This document shows positions 34,592-43,285 of a stretch of DNA of 64,000 bases, piece after piece. The stretch lies in contig DASSHG010000003.1 of the NCBI GenBank assembly GCA_035692985.1, positions 62,001 to 126,000 on the forward strand, given 5' to 3'. The stretch is from JARIHC01 sp035692985. Lineage in GTDB: Bacteria; Patescibacteriota; Saccharimonadia; Saccharimonadales; UBA4665. Position 1 is the first letter of the stretch. Each line of letters starts with the position of its first letter. The notes below the pieces were generated by a model. It did not search any database. It was not told the DNA's origin and worked only from the letters and a program-made list of their open reading frames with translations. A program made the translations under genes and the position numbers.

Positions 34592-35013
34592 TTTAAAAAG
34601 TAGACCTTGCCAGTTCGGTAGGCCTCAATATAGTTATCCGTGCAGCCAAAGAGCGGTTGCGGCAATTCATCGAGATCATACCACTGCCAGTCTTCCTTCT
34701 TATCAGGCTCCGTGACTTTCGGTTCTCCGGATTTCCATTCCGCTAGGATCCCTATATCAGCATAATGTTTTGGTGCGTAGCGGCGCATATTAGTCAGGCA
34801 CAAAAAGCTGACTTTTTTGATCTTGATATCGCGGCCTGCTTCTTCGGCCAGCTCGCGTAGGGCGCATTCTTCAAAAGTCTCGCCCAGTTCCAGATGGCCG
34901 CCCGGCAAAGCGTATTCGCCGTGGCCGTGCGAACCCTTGCGCCGGCCGAGCAGAATCTTACCCTCTTTGACCAAGAACACACCTATGCCTACCTGTGGTC
35001 TACCTGCTGACAT
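34588..35013 (-). CDS. Nudix hydrolase
   Basis: Hydrolyses nucleoside diphosphates linked to another moiety. 141 residues with a complete Nudix box GGHLELGETFEECALREL-AEEAG at about 39-61. VGIGVFLVKEGKILLGRRKG at the start and WYDLDELPQPLF near the end are typical of the MutT/NUDT15-like group that cleans damaged or deoxynucleotides. Substrate is not predictable. Confidence 0.9.
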   Translation of the reverse strand: MSAGRPQVGIGVFLVKEGKILLGRRKGSHGHGEYALPGGHLELGETFEECALRELAEEAGRDIKIKKVSFLCLTNMRRYAPKHYADIGILAEWKSGEPKVTEPDKKEDWQWYDLDELPQPLFGCTDNYIEAYRTGKVYFLN

Positions 35014-35030
35014 AGATATATTGTAGCAGT

Positions 35031-37406
35031 CTAAATCGCTAAATCTGGGGCATCCAACTTGATGCGGCTGCCGGCCTGGGCTTCGCCCTTCAAGATCTTT
35101 TGGGCGACGGTGTCTTCGACGGCTTTTTGCAGAGTGCGGCGCATTGGCCGGGCGCCGAGGCGCGGATCGTTGCCAACCTCGACGATCTTGGCGATGGCGG
35201 CCGGCGTCAGCTCGACTGAGATATTCTGGCTGGACAGGGTTTTATTAACGCTACCAAGCATCAGCTGGACGACTTGTGCTAGTTCTTCGGGCTTGAGCGG
35301 CCGGAATAGCACCATTTCATCGAAGCGGTTCAAGAGCTCCGGCTTGAACTGGCCGCTCTTGATCAGTTCGTCAGTAAACGCCGGCGCGAAACTTTCCAAG
35401 CTTTCACCGCGGCCGACCCGCTCGCGGATTGTCTGGGCGCCGGCATTGCTGGTAGCGATAATCACGCAGTCTTTGAAAGAAGCCGCCTTGCCGGAGCTGT
35501 CGGTCAGCTGGCCTTCGTCCAGCAGCTGCAGCAACAAGTTCAAAATATTGGGATGGGCTTTTTCAATTTCGTCCAGCAGCACCACGGAAAATGGCTGGTT
35601 GCGAACCGACATTAGCAAACTGGAAGTATCCGTTTGACCGGTCGATAGCAGACGCTGGACATCATCCGGCTGCTGATATTCGCTCATGTCCAGGCGGATC
35701 ATCGAGGTCTCGGCGCCAAAGTAAGTGGCAGCGACGGATTTAGCCAGCTCGGTTTTGCCGACCCCGGTCGGGCCAAGGAATAAGAAACTGCCGATCGGGC
35801 GGTTAGGATTGGTGACTCCGGCGCGAGCCCGGCGCAAGGCGTTGGCTACCACGCTGACGGCGTGCGACTGGTTAATCATGCGCTGATGGATGTTGTCTTC
35901 CAGGCGCAGCAGCGCGTCGGCTTCGGCCGGCGCGGCCGTGGAGGCTTTGACACCACGGGTCTGCTCAATCGCCTGCTGGACGCTCTGGGCAGTCACAATT
36001 GAATGGTTGGCATGCGTCACCGCTTGGCCGAGCAGCTTTATCGCCTTGCCTGGATAGGCGGCGTCCTGGTCGTAGCGGCCGCTTAGCCGGTAGGCCTCAC
36101 GCAGCGCTTCGTACGACACCAGGATTTTGTGATGGTTCTCCAGGCCGAGCGCCGAATCTTCCAGGACGCGCATGACGCCGGTTTCTGGCAGCTCCTGCAG
36201 CACGACGGGCGTCAACAAATTAGCCAGGCTTTGGTTTTGCACCTTGAGTCGCTGGTAATCGTTGGGAGCGAAAGCCATGATGATCGGCACGGCACCTGAT
36301 TGGATGATAGTCAGCAGAATCTGCGTAGCGTCAAAAGCGCCTGGCCCGCCGCCGAGCAGCAGCTGGGCGTCATCAAAGAATAGGATGACGTGGCCGGCGT
36401 GGCTGGCTTCGCTGGCCAGACTCAGCATAATCCGCTCCAGCTGGCCCGCCCCGCGGGCATTGGATAGTATGTCGGTGGCGTTCAGCGCGACAACCTGGTG
36501 ATAGGCTAAGCGGCGGCCGGTCTTGCCTTCTATAAGTTTTTGGGCCAGCGCGTAAATGGTGCTGGTCTTGCCGATGCCGTCGGGGCCGATGAGCGCCACG
36601 GCGCTGGCGCGGTTATCAAAAGCGGCCTCAATGGCTTTGACGCCGTCGGAGTTAGTCAGCCAATCAAAATGCGCGCCGTACTTGGCAACCCCCAAGCTGA
36701 AATTCTGGCCGAAACGGTTTAAGAGTGGTGTGTAGCCGAAGGCCCAGTCGCGGCCGATGCCACCGAACTTTTGCCTTTGGCCGCGGCGGGCGTCCTCGGC
36801 CAGGCCGCGCCCCAGCCAGTTGGCGATGGCGACTATATCGTCGGGCTTTGATTTGAGCCGGGTAAGCATTTGGCCGACCCGCGGCGAAGCCAGCAGTATG
36901 CCGGCGACCACAAACCCTAATTCTATGGTCGGACTGTGGTTGTCGTCGGCCAGACGGGCGGCTGTTTGCAGGGCTTGGCCTAGAGCGGCGGGGTCGGTGC
37001 TGATCTGCGGCGTGACCATGTCTTTGCTTAGCATCAAATGATTCAGGAAAAACCAGCCTTGCCAGTGATTGTTGAGTGCCGCCCAGATGTCGGGAAGTTG
37101 ATCGACTTTGCCGGCTTTGAGGCGCGCCAAGACGTCGCCGGACAACCGGCTGTTAAGATCGGTGCCGTCGGCCGGCAAAGGTGAAAGCCGGCGCTGCCAC
37201 CAAACAGCTGGGATATAACAGATGAGCGCCAAGGCGATGAACAGATAACCGTAATTGTCGTGTGTGATAATTACGGCGGCCAGACCGCCAATCAAGGATA
37301 CAGTTGCCACGACTAGTAGCCCTCGGCACGCCGCTTTGTTGAGGACTTTGCCGGCGCGGGCCTCGGCAGCCCGCCGGGACTTGAGATTAAACGTTGGTTG
37401 TTCCAT
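35031..37406 (-). CDS. Membrane-anchored ClpC/ClpB-like double AAA+ ATPase
   Basis: 791 residues from the ATG at 37406. N-terminus: two membrane helices (about 28-48 and 50-70) in place of the Clp N-domain, then a ~170-residue region of unknown fold. AAA-1: Walker A GPDGIGKTS near 277, Walker B ILFFDDAQLLL near 345 with D-D in place of D-E. AAA-2: Walker A GPTGVGKTE near 550, Walker B LLDEIEKAHP near 615, sensor ATSNAGAQ, arginine finger region LLNRFDEMV, and the ClpB D2-small domain. No middle coiled coil and no obvious ClpP loop. Probably a membrane-associated unfoldase. The upstream gene overlaps the start (TGATG). Confidence 0.88.
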   Translation of the reverse strand: MEQPTFNLKSRRAAEARAGKVLNKAACRGLLVVATVSLIGGLAAVIITHDNYGYLFIALALICYIPAVWWQRRLSPLPADGTDLNSRLSGDVLARLKAGKVDQLPDIWAALNNHWQGWFFLNHLMLSKDMVTPQISTDPAALGQALQTAARLADDNHSPTIELGFVVAGILLASPRVGQMLTRLKSKPDDIVAIANWLGRGLAEDARRGQRQKFGGIGRDWAFGYTPLLNRFGQNFSLGVAKYGAHFDWLTNSDGVKAIEAAFDNRASAVALIGPDGIGKTSTIYALAQKLIEGKTGRRLAYHQVVALNATDILSNARGAGQLERIMLSLASEASHAGHVILFFDDAQLLLGGGPGAFDATQILLTIIQSGAVPIIMAFAPNDYQRLKVQNQSLANLLTPVVLQELPETGVMRVLEDSALGLENHHKILVSYEALREAYRLSGRYDQDAAYPGKAIKLLGQAVTHANHSIVTAQSVQQAIEQTRGVKASTAAPAEADALLRLEDNIHQRMINQSHAVSVVANALRRARAGVTNPNRPIGSFLFLGPTGVGKTELAKSVAATYFGAETSMIRLDMSEYQQPDDVQRLLSTGQTDTSSLLMSVRNQPFSVVLLDEIEKAHPNILNLLLQLLDEGQLTDSSGKAASFKDCVIIATSNAGAQTIRERVGRGESLESFAPAFTDELIKSGQFKPELLNRFDEMVLFRPLKPEELAQVVQLMLGSVNKTLSSQNISVELTPAAIAKIVEVGNDPRLGARPMRRTLQKAVEDTVAQKILKGEAQAGSRIKLDAPDLAI

Positions 37407-37774
37407 CAAACAATCCCCAACACAATCAATACCGGCACAGCTGGCGGCAATAACGGCCAAACGACAACCTCAACAACGGAAAACACCAGCGTGAAAATCA
37501 TAATTACCAGCGCGGCAAACAATACCAGCAGCCGGACGACAAAACCAATGGCCCGGCTGAAGACATTATCCCCCCAGGCCCGGAATTTTTCGGCCAGGCT
37601 GTCACCCGGATAGGTGATGATCCGCCGCCATGGCTGGAACAGGGTGCGCAGCAGCTGGGTGACCGAAAAGCTCGCGGCTACCCCCTGCAGACGTGGTCCT
37701 ATATTGACCGCGACATCACGCCACCCCCGGCCGTACCACCAAGAAAAGAACGCTACGACAAGCATAAACATCAT
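37406..37774 (-). CDS. Small membrane protein paired with the ClpC-like ATPase
   Basis: 122 residues with hydrophobic segments at about 1-15 and 80-120, the latter long enough for two passes, and an amphipathic middle (VTQLLRTLFQPWRRIITYPGD) that looks membrane-proximal. Not assigned to a family. Its TGA overlaps the ATG of the ATPase gene, so the two are translationally coupled and probably act in one membrane complex. Confidence 0.72.
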   Translation of the reverse strand: MMFMLVVAFFSWWYGRGWRDVAVNIGPRLQGVAASFSVTQLLRTLFQPWRRIITYPGDSLAEKFRAWGDNVFSRAIGFVVRLLVLFAALVIMIFTLVFSVVEVVVWPLLPPAVPVLIVLGIV

Positions 37775-37854
37775 TGTAACACTTCTCTACCAGTGGCGGA
37801 ACAAAGATTCTGGCTAGCGCGCTGGCTAAAATCGACAACTTGTTTTAAAATAAT

Positions 37855-38943
37855 ATGACTATGGAGAGATTGATTGAAGAAAAAGACTCTTATGCTATCG
37901 GCATTGTCGGCGCCACGGGTTTAGTGGGGCAAACCATTCAGCAGGATTTAATAACGCGCGGCTTCCCGGTAGATTATGAGAACTCCCGTCTATTCGCTTC
38001 TCCTAAATCGGCTGGTAAAGAAGTAGCCTGGAATGGCCATGACTACGCTTTGCAATATGGTCAGGCTGCTGAAGATTACGAGGGGCTGGATATAGTATTC
38101 CTGTCTGCTGGCGGCGATGCCACCAAATCCTCAGTTTCTAAAGAAGAGTGCCCGAAAGTTGCTGAGGCCGGCGCGATTGCCATCGATAATTCGTCGGCCT
38201 GGCGCCACGATCCTGAAGTACCGCTGGTTATTTCTGAAGTGAACCCCGCCGCCCTGGAAGATATTCCCAAAGGCATTGTGGCTAATCCGAACTGTACTAC
38301 GATGATTGGGTTGACGGCCTTGAATTCCCTGCACCAGGAAGCCGGTCTGGTCGCCCTGAACGTCACCACTCTGCAGTCGGTGTCAGGCCAAGGAATTGAC
38401 GGGGTCGAAGAATTGCACTTCCAGACCTCAAGAATGATGCGCGACCCCAAAGCCTTTCTGACCGGCCGGATACGGCAGGAAGACCTGCCGCCAATCCGTA
38501 TATTCCCCGCGCTCATAGGCAGTAATGTCGCGCCCCACGCCGGAACCTTCATCGGCCGCGATACCAGCGAAGAGCTAAAATTCGTTAATGAAACCAGGAA
38601 GATTTTGGATATTGCCGACTTGGCTATACAGGCTAGCTGCTGGCGTGTGCCGGTCATTAACTGCCACTCGCTTTCTATCAGCGCTGAGTTCGAAGACGAA
38701 TTAACACCCGAACGGGCCGAGGAGCTTTTGGACGGGGCGCCGGGCGTTAGTTTCTGTGATGTACCGCAGGTACCGCAACCGATCTATGCCAGCGGCCGTG
38801 ACGAAGTATTCGTGGGTCGTGTCCGGCGTGATGAATCGCGCCCGGGCAAACACGCTTTACAGGCGGCGGTCACTGCCGACAATGTTCGCAAGGGCGCCTC
38901 AACGAACGCAGTCCAAATTGCCGAACTGCTGATTCGCAAATAA
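37855..38943 (+). CDS. asd: Aspartate-semialdehyde dehydrogenase
   Basis: NADPH-dependent reduction of aspartyl phosphate. 362 residues: nucleotide loop GIVGATGLVGQ near 17-27, SAGGDATKS near 82, active-site Cys in VANPNCTTMIGL near 144, Gln-containing LQSVSGQGIDGVEEL near 170, Arg/His region VINCHSLSISAEFED near 262-277. The start could be the second ATG at 37861. No lysC, dapA or other aspartate-pathway gene is nearby, which is notable for a lineage usually lacking amino-acid synthesis; it may serve cell-wall diaminopimelate or another use. Confidence 0.93.
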   Translation: MTMERLIEEKDSYAIGIVGATGLVGQTIQQDLITRGFPVDYENSRLFASPKSAGKEVAWNGHDYALQYGQAAEDYEGLDIVFLSAGGDATKSSVSKEECPKVAEAGAIAIDNSSAWRHDPEVPLVISEVNPAALEDIPKGIVANPNCTTMIGLTALNSLHQEAGLVALNVTTLQSVSGQGIDGVEELHFQTSRMMRDPKAFLTGRIRQEDLPPIRIFPALIGSNVAPHAGTFIGRDTSEELKFVNETRKILDIADLAIQASCWRVPVINCHSLSISAEFEDELTPERAEELLDGAPGVSFCDVPQVPQPIYASGRDEVFVGRVRRDESRPGKHALQAAVTADNVRKGASTNAVQIAELLIRK

Positions 38944-38944
38944 T

Positions 38945-39036
38945 TGGCGGAGAGAGAGGGATTCGAACCCTCGATACGCCGTGAGGCGCATACACGCTTT
39001 CCAAGCGTGCTCCTTCAACCACTCGGACACCTCTCC
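38945..39036 (-). tRNA. tRNA-Ser (GGA)
   Basis: Minus strand, 92 nt with encoded CCA. Acceptor GGAGAGG/TCTCTCC; anticodon stem CACGC/GCGTG with loop TTGGAAA (anticodon GGA); long variable arm GCGCCTCACGGCGT; T loop TTCGAAT. It lies one base after the asd stop, in opposite orientation. Confidence 0.95.
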
Positions 39037-39121
39037 GTAGGCGCTCCAGCTACCATTATACAAAAATTTACTACAAAACACCTTGCGGAAACTGCAAGCA
39101 TAGGTTTAAACTAGTAATAGC

Positions 39122-39973
39122 ATGGCCCTGATAGAAGTCCAAGACGTCAGTAAACTGTACGGCTTCGGCGACGCCACTACCCTGGCGCTCGACGAGGTCA
39201 GCTTAAAGATTGAGCGCGGCGAGTGCGTGGCCGTGATGGGTCCCAGCGGCTGCGGCAAGTCGACGCTGATGAATATTATCGGTCTGCTGGACCGGCCGAC
39301 CAATGGCAATTACCGGTTTGACGGCAAGCCGGCAGCCCGCCTCAAGCCCAACCAGGCGGCCAAATTCCGGCGCGATAGCATCGGCTTTATTTTCCAATCG
39401 TTTAATTTTTTGCCGCGGCTGACGACGCTGGAAAATGTCGCCCTGCCACTGGTTTATAAAGGGATGGCCGTTAACCGGCGAGTCAAACAAGCCAGTCAAA
39501 TGCTGAAGCGGGTCGGCGTTCAGAACCGCGAATATTTCTTGCCCGGCCAGCTGAGCGGCGGCCAGGCCCAGTGCGCCGCTATAGCCCGCGCCCTGGTTAA
39601 TAATCCGAAGTTGATCATTGCCGACGAGCCGACCGGTAACTTGGACAGCGCCAGCTCGCTGCTGGTGATGGAGTTGTTGGCTGACATCCATAAACAAGGC
39701 AATACGGTGATATTTGTCACTCACAATCCTGAACTGACCCGCTATGCCACGCGGGTACTGTACATGCACGATGGCCAGATTATCCACGATGAGAAGACGG
39801 CGCTTGGCCGTGTGGCCACAACGGCCCGCAAAGTCCTGTACACCTTGCCGGCGACCAGCGAAGAAGATGATTTGGCCGGAGTTTCGGCCTTGATGAAAGC
39901 CTTGCCCGGTACGCCGGCCCCGCCGACGCCGAAGCGCAAAAAAACTAAGGCCAAAAAAAGGAAGCGGTCATGA
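39122..39973 (+). CDS. ABC transporter ATPase, MacB/LolD-like
   Basis: 283 residues. Walker A GPSGCGKST near 40, Q-loop FIFQSFNFLPRLTT near 88, signature LSGGQAQCAAIARAL near 143 (Gln-Ala-Gln-Cys instead of the usual Gln-Gln-Gln-Arg), Walker B LIIADEPTGNLDS near 165, H-loop FVTHNPEL near 200. A ~60-residue basic tail (PPTPKRKKTKAKKRKRS) is unusual. Coupled to the permease gene by an ATGA overlap. Confidence 0.93.
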   Translation: MALIEVQDVSKLYGFGDATTLALDEVSLKIERGECVAVMGPSGCGKSTLMNIIGLLDRPTNGNYRFDGKPAARLKPNQAAKFRRDSIGFIFQSFNFLPRLTTLENVALPLVYKGMAVNRRVKQASQMLKRVGVQNREYFLPGQLSGGQAQCAAIARALVNNPKLIIADEPTGNLDSASSLLVMELLADIHKQGNTVIFVTHNPELTRYATRVLYMHDGQIIHDEKTALGRVATTARKVLYTLPATSEEDDLAGVSALMKALPGTPAPPTPKRKKTKAKKRKRS

Positions 39974-41214
39974 CCAAGTCTTCCCTGACCCGCGGCCATT
40001 TCAAGGCTGGCCTGGACGCGGTGCGCGGCGCCAAGCTGCGCAGTTTCTGGACGATGTTCGGCGTGATTGTCGGCGTCACATCGGTTATCACGGTGCTTGG
40101 TATCGGCCAAGGTGTCAACCGACAGGTCACCGGTCAGATCCACCACTTGGGAAACGATTTAATTACTATCCGGCCGGCCCAGTTACATCCAGGCGGGGAT
40201 GGCGGCAATGGCAACGTCAGCTTATTATCTGATAGCAGCGGCTTCAGCGGCGCGCTGCGGCCGCGCGACATCAGCACGGTGGCCGGCGTCAAAGGCGTGG
40301 CCGCCAGCGCGCCGCTGACGGTGGTGACCGGCAAGGTCACCGGCGACCAGGGCGATTACAACCAGGGTTTCGTGATCGGAACCGGCAGCGACCTGTCCGC
40401 CCTGTTGAACCAATCGGTGTCCTACGGCAGTTTTTTGACATCGGATGATGATGGCACCAACGCCGCCGTACTCGGGCCACATGCCGCCGAAGCGCTGTTT
40501 AACGAAGATGTGCCGTTGGGCCGCAGTTTCACTTTTCGCGGCCAGCGCTTTATCGTGCGCGGCGTCTTCAACAATTTCACCACCACGCCCCTCAGCCAGG
40601 AAACAGATTTTAATAACGCTATCTTTATCCCCAACGAAGTCGCCGAGAGCCTGACCAACAGCACCGCGCCGACTTACGAAATCCTGGCCAAGGCATCGAA
40701 TGCCAAACAGACCAACCAGGTAGCCGCGGCTATCCAAAAGGCGCTCGATAAATCACGCGGAGGCCAGAGCAACCTGGCGGTTTTGCGCGGTAACCAGAAC
40801 GTGACGGCCAGCCAGGATATCCTGCAGCTTTTAACGCGGCTGGTGGCTGGCGTGGCGGCAATCTCGCTGTTCGTCGGCGGTGTCGGCATTATGAATGTCA
40901 TGCTGGTGTCGGTTTCGGAACGGACGCACGAGATCGGCATCCGCAAAGCTGTCGGTGCTACTAACAGCCAGATCCTGAGCCAGTTCATGATCGAGGCCAC
41001 CGCGCTCAGCGTGATCGGCGGCGCTATAGGCGTGGCACTGGCTTTCGTGATTGACGGGCTGCTGCGACTCTTTACCGACTTGCGGCCGGTCATTTCCTGG
41101 CAGGCTGTGGTTCTGGCCTTTGGCGTGTCGCTAGTGGTCGGCGTGGTATTTGGCACCATTCCGGCGCTGAAGGCGGCGCGGCGCGACCCGATTGAAGCGC
41201 TAAGGTCGGAGTAA
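39970..41214 (+). CDS. ABC transporter permease, MacB/FtsX family
   Basis: 414 residues. N-terminal membrane helix (about 20-45), a ~220-residue external MacB periplasmic-like domain, then three C-terminal helices (about 290-315, 340-365, 375-400) forming the FtsX domain with SVSERTHEIGIRKAVGATNSQI near 315-336, a hallmark of the family. With the preceding ATPase it makes a mechanotransmission-type exporter for peptides, lipids or antimicrobials; the cargo is unknown and no membrane-fusion protein is encoded here. Confidence 0.92.
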   Translation: MTKSSLTRGHFKAGLDAVRGAKLRSFWTMFGVIVGVTSVITVLGIGQGVNRQVTGQIHHLGNDLITIRPAQLHPGGDGGNGNVSLLSDSSGFSGALRPRDISTVAGVKGVAASAPLTVVTGKVTGDQGDYNQGFVIGTGSDLSALLNQSVSYGSFLTSDDDGTNAAVLGPHAAEALFNEDVPLGRSFTFRGQRFIVRGVFNNFTTTPLSQETDFNNAIFIPNEVAESLTNSTAPTYEILAKASNAKQTNQVAAAIQKALDKSRGGQSNLAVLRGNQNVTASQDILQLLTRLVAGVAAISLFVGGVGIMNVMLVSVSERTHEIGIRKAVGATNSQILSQFMIEATALSVIGGAIGVALAFVIDGLLRLFTDLRPVISWQAVVLAFGVSLVVGVVFGTIPALKAARRDPIEALRSE

Positions 41215-41232
41215 ACCGATTAAGCCTAGTAA

Positions 41233-42609
41233 TTACTGAAACAGCGCCCAGATGGCGGCCACGCCGGAAACGGTCATTAGTCCGGTCGTACCCCAGCCAA
41301 TGGCCGAAACATAGCGCTTGTTCACCCAGTGCCCCATGATCTTGCGATTGCTGCTGATAAGTACTATCAGGCCAAGCACCAAGGGCGCTACGATACCGTT
41401 GGCCACGGCGGCATAAATCAAAGCTTTGATTGGATTCAGGCCAATAAAGTTGATGCTCAGGCCGACCAACATGGCAATAATCAGCACGCCGTAAAAGGCA
41501 TAGGCTTGCTTGAGGCTGCGGTTCAGGCCGGATTTCCAGCGGAAGCTTTCGGCTACCGCGTAAGAGGCCGAGCCGGCCATCACCGGAATCGCCAGCAGCC
41601 CGGTACCGATAATACCCAGCGCGAACAAAATATAAGCGGCGCTGCCAGCGAACGGTTTAAGAGCCTGGGCGGCCTGGGCCGAGGTCTCAATATGGGTGAT
41701 GCCATGCGGGAACAGCACCGCGCCGCAGGCGGCGATAATGAAGAACATCACCACGTTAGAAAGCAGCATGCCTGACCAAACGTCTAGGCGCATATTTTTG
41801 ATGACGCTCGGATCGGCTCCTCGGCGCAGCGCTACCGTCGTCTTGCCGGCGGCAATCTGCTCCTCAACTTCTTGCGAGGTCTGCCAGAAGAACAGGAACG
41901 GCGAAATTGTAGTACCCAGGATAGCGCAGATCAGTATAATCTGGTCCTTGCCAAGTGTCATGGACGGCACGATAGCGCCCCTGAAAACACTGCCCCAATC
42001 CAGGTGGGCCAGCAATGTGGAAGCAACATATGATAACAATACCAACGCCAGCCACTTGAGATATTTGGCATAGCGCGGATAAGGCGTGAAAATCTGTAGA
42101 CCTAGACACAATATCGTAAAAGCTACCACCAAGACGCCAAAATTCAGGCTGGGCCGTAACAATTGGGCGGCCTGGGCCATGGCGCCCAGATCGGCGCCCA
42201 GGTTGAAACTGTTAGCCACGAAAAGCAAGGCGGTACAAAGCAGTAAAACGCGCCGCGGGAAATGCAAACGGATGGTGCCGGCCAGTCCCCGCCCCGTAAC
42301 CAGGCCGATACGGGCGCACATTTCCTGCACTACGGCCATCAAAGGAAAAGTCAGCGCCGACAGCCACAGCAGCTGGAAACCGTACTGCGCGCCGGTCTGG
42401 CTGTAGGTGGCGATGCCGGACGGATCGTCGTCAGACGCGCCGGTAGTCAAGCCTGGCCCCAGGGCGTGCCAGTAATCACCGGTCCTTTTAATAACCGGAT
42501 TGGCCGGCAGGCCGGTCATCACCTTTTGGGTGGCGGTAACGCTGTAATCCAGCAACTCGGCGGGAGCCTCGGCGGTTTTGCGTAAATAATCTGTTTGTTT
42601 TTTGGACAT
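41233..42609 (-). CDS. NRAMP-family (Slc11-like) divalent metal transporter, divergent
   Basis: 458 residues with about eleven membrane helices. The first helix carries GLTTGASDDDPSGIATYSQ near 51-69, where classical NRAMP proteins have DPGN, and helix 6 reads GTTISPFLFFWQTSQE near 233 where MPHN would be expected. Both metal-site motifs therefore differ from Mn/Fe NRAMPs, as in NRAMP-related proteins reported to carry Mg or Mn. Substrate is inference. Alone on its strand next to VKOR. Confidence 0.85.
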   Translation of the reverse strand: MSKKQTDYLRKTAEAPAELLDYSVTATQKVMTGLPANPVIKRTGDYWHALGPGLTTGASDDDPSGIATYSQTGAQYGFQLLWLSALTFPLMAVVQEMCARIGLVTGRGLAGTIRLHFPRRVLLLCTALLFVANSFNLGADLGAMAQAAQLLRPSLNFGVLVVAFTILCLGLQIFTPYPRYAKYLKWLALVLLSYVASTLLAHLDWGSVFRGAIVPSMTLGKDQIILICAILGTTISPFLFFWQTSQEVEEQIAAGKTTVALRRGADPSVIKNMRLDVWSGMLLSNVVMFFIIAACGAVLFPHGITHIETSAQAAQALKPFAGSAAYILFALGIIGTGLLAIPVMAGSASYAVAESFRWKSGLNRSLKQAYAFYGVLIIAMLVGLSINFIGLNPIKALIYAAVANGIVAPLVLGLIVLISSNRKIMGHWVNKRYVSAIGWGTTGLMTVSGVAAIWALFQ

Positions 42610-42660
42610 AGCCCTGGTTTAGGTGTTGGCGAACGTAGTTAAATTATACCAGTTTCCTCT

Positions 42661-43266
42661 TTAAAAGTAACGGCCGTAATAGTACCAAAAATGTTTCAGT
42701 ATCAGGGCGATGACAATCAAAAACCACAGAACCAGCAGGTCGAGATGATGCCGCCGGATCCATTTGTATACTTTCTGGGTCTTGCCGGTGGGCAGCCGGA
42801 TATGTTTCTGATCGATGTTATAGAGCGTCAAATACCAGAACGTAATGGTCATCACGACATCTATACCCAAGCAATACGGACACAAGGCATGGATGCGGTA
42901 AACGCTCTCAAATAACAGCCAGTAAGCGAAAATCAATCCCAGTGTGTAGCCGCTCTGGAAAGTCAGCCAGAACCAGCGCTTGAAACGGGCACCGGCTAAC
43001 ATAGCACCGCCGACCACCGCCACCACCGGAAACGCCCCCAGGCCAATGAACGGATTCGGAAAACCGAAGACGTGGGCTTGCGCGCTCTGCATAACGCCGC
43101 CGCAGCTGATGATTGGGTTGAGGTTGCACGATGGCACGAAGTTCGGATTAGCCGCCAGCTTGACCTTGTCCCACATGATGATAAAAGAACAGATGTAGCC
43201 GATAATCCCGCCGATCAGCAGAATCCACGGCAAGGCTTTTTGCAGGTTCCAATTTTTAGCGCTCAT
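42661..43266 (-). CDS. Vitamin K epoxide reductase (VKOR) family protein
   Basis: 201 residues, about five membrane helices. Loop cysteines in CNLNPIISCGG near 46-55 and the redox CPYC near 129-132 in RIHALCPYCLGID, as in bacterial VKOR that re-oxidises a DsbA-like thiol oxidase using quinone. No fused thioredoxin domain and no DsbA gene next to it. Its presence implies disulphide formation outside the cytoplasm. It is followed by the CvpA-protease gene upstream on the same strand. Confidence 0.92.
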   Translation of the reverse strand: MSAKNWNLQKALPWILLIGGIIGYICSFIIMWDKVKLAANPNFVPSCNLNPIISCGGVMQSAQAHVFGFPNPFIGLGAFPVVAVVGGAMLAGARFKRWFWLTFQSGYTLGLIFAYWLLFESVYRIHALCPYCLGIDVVMTITFWYLTLYNIDQKHIRLPTGKTQKVYKWIRRHHLDLLVLWFLIVIALILKHFWYYYGRYF

Positions 43267-43285
43267 TCAGGGCAATTATATCAGA

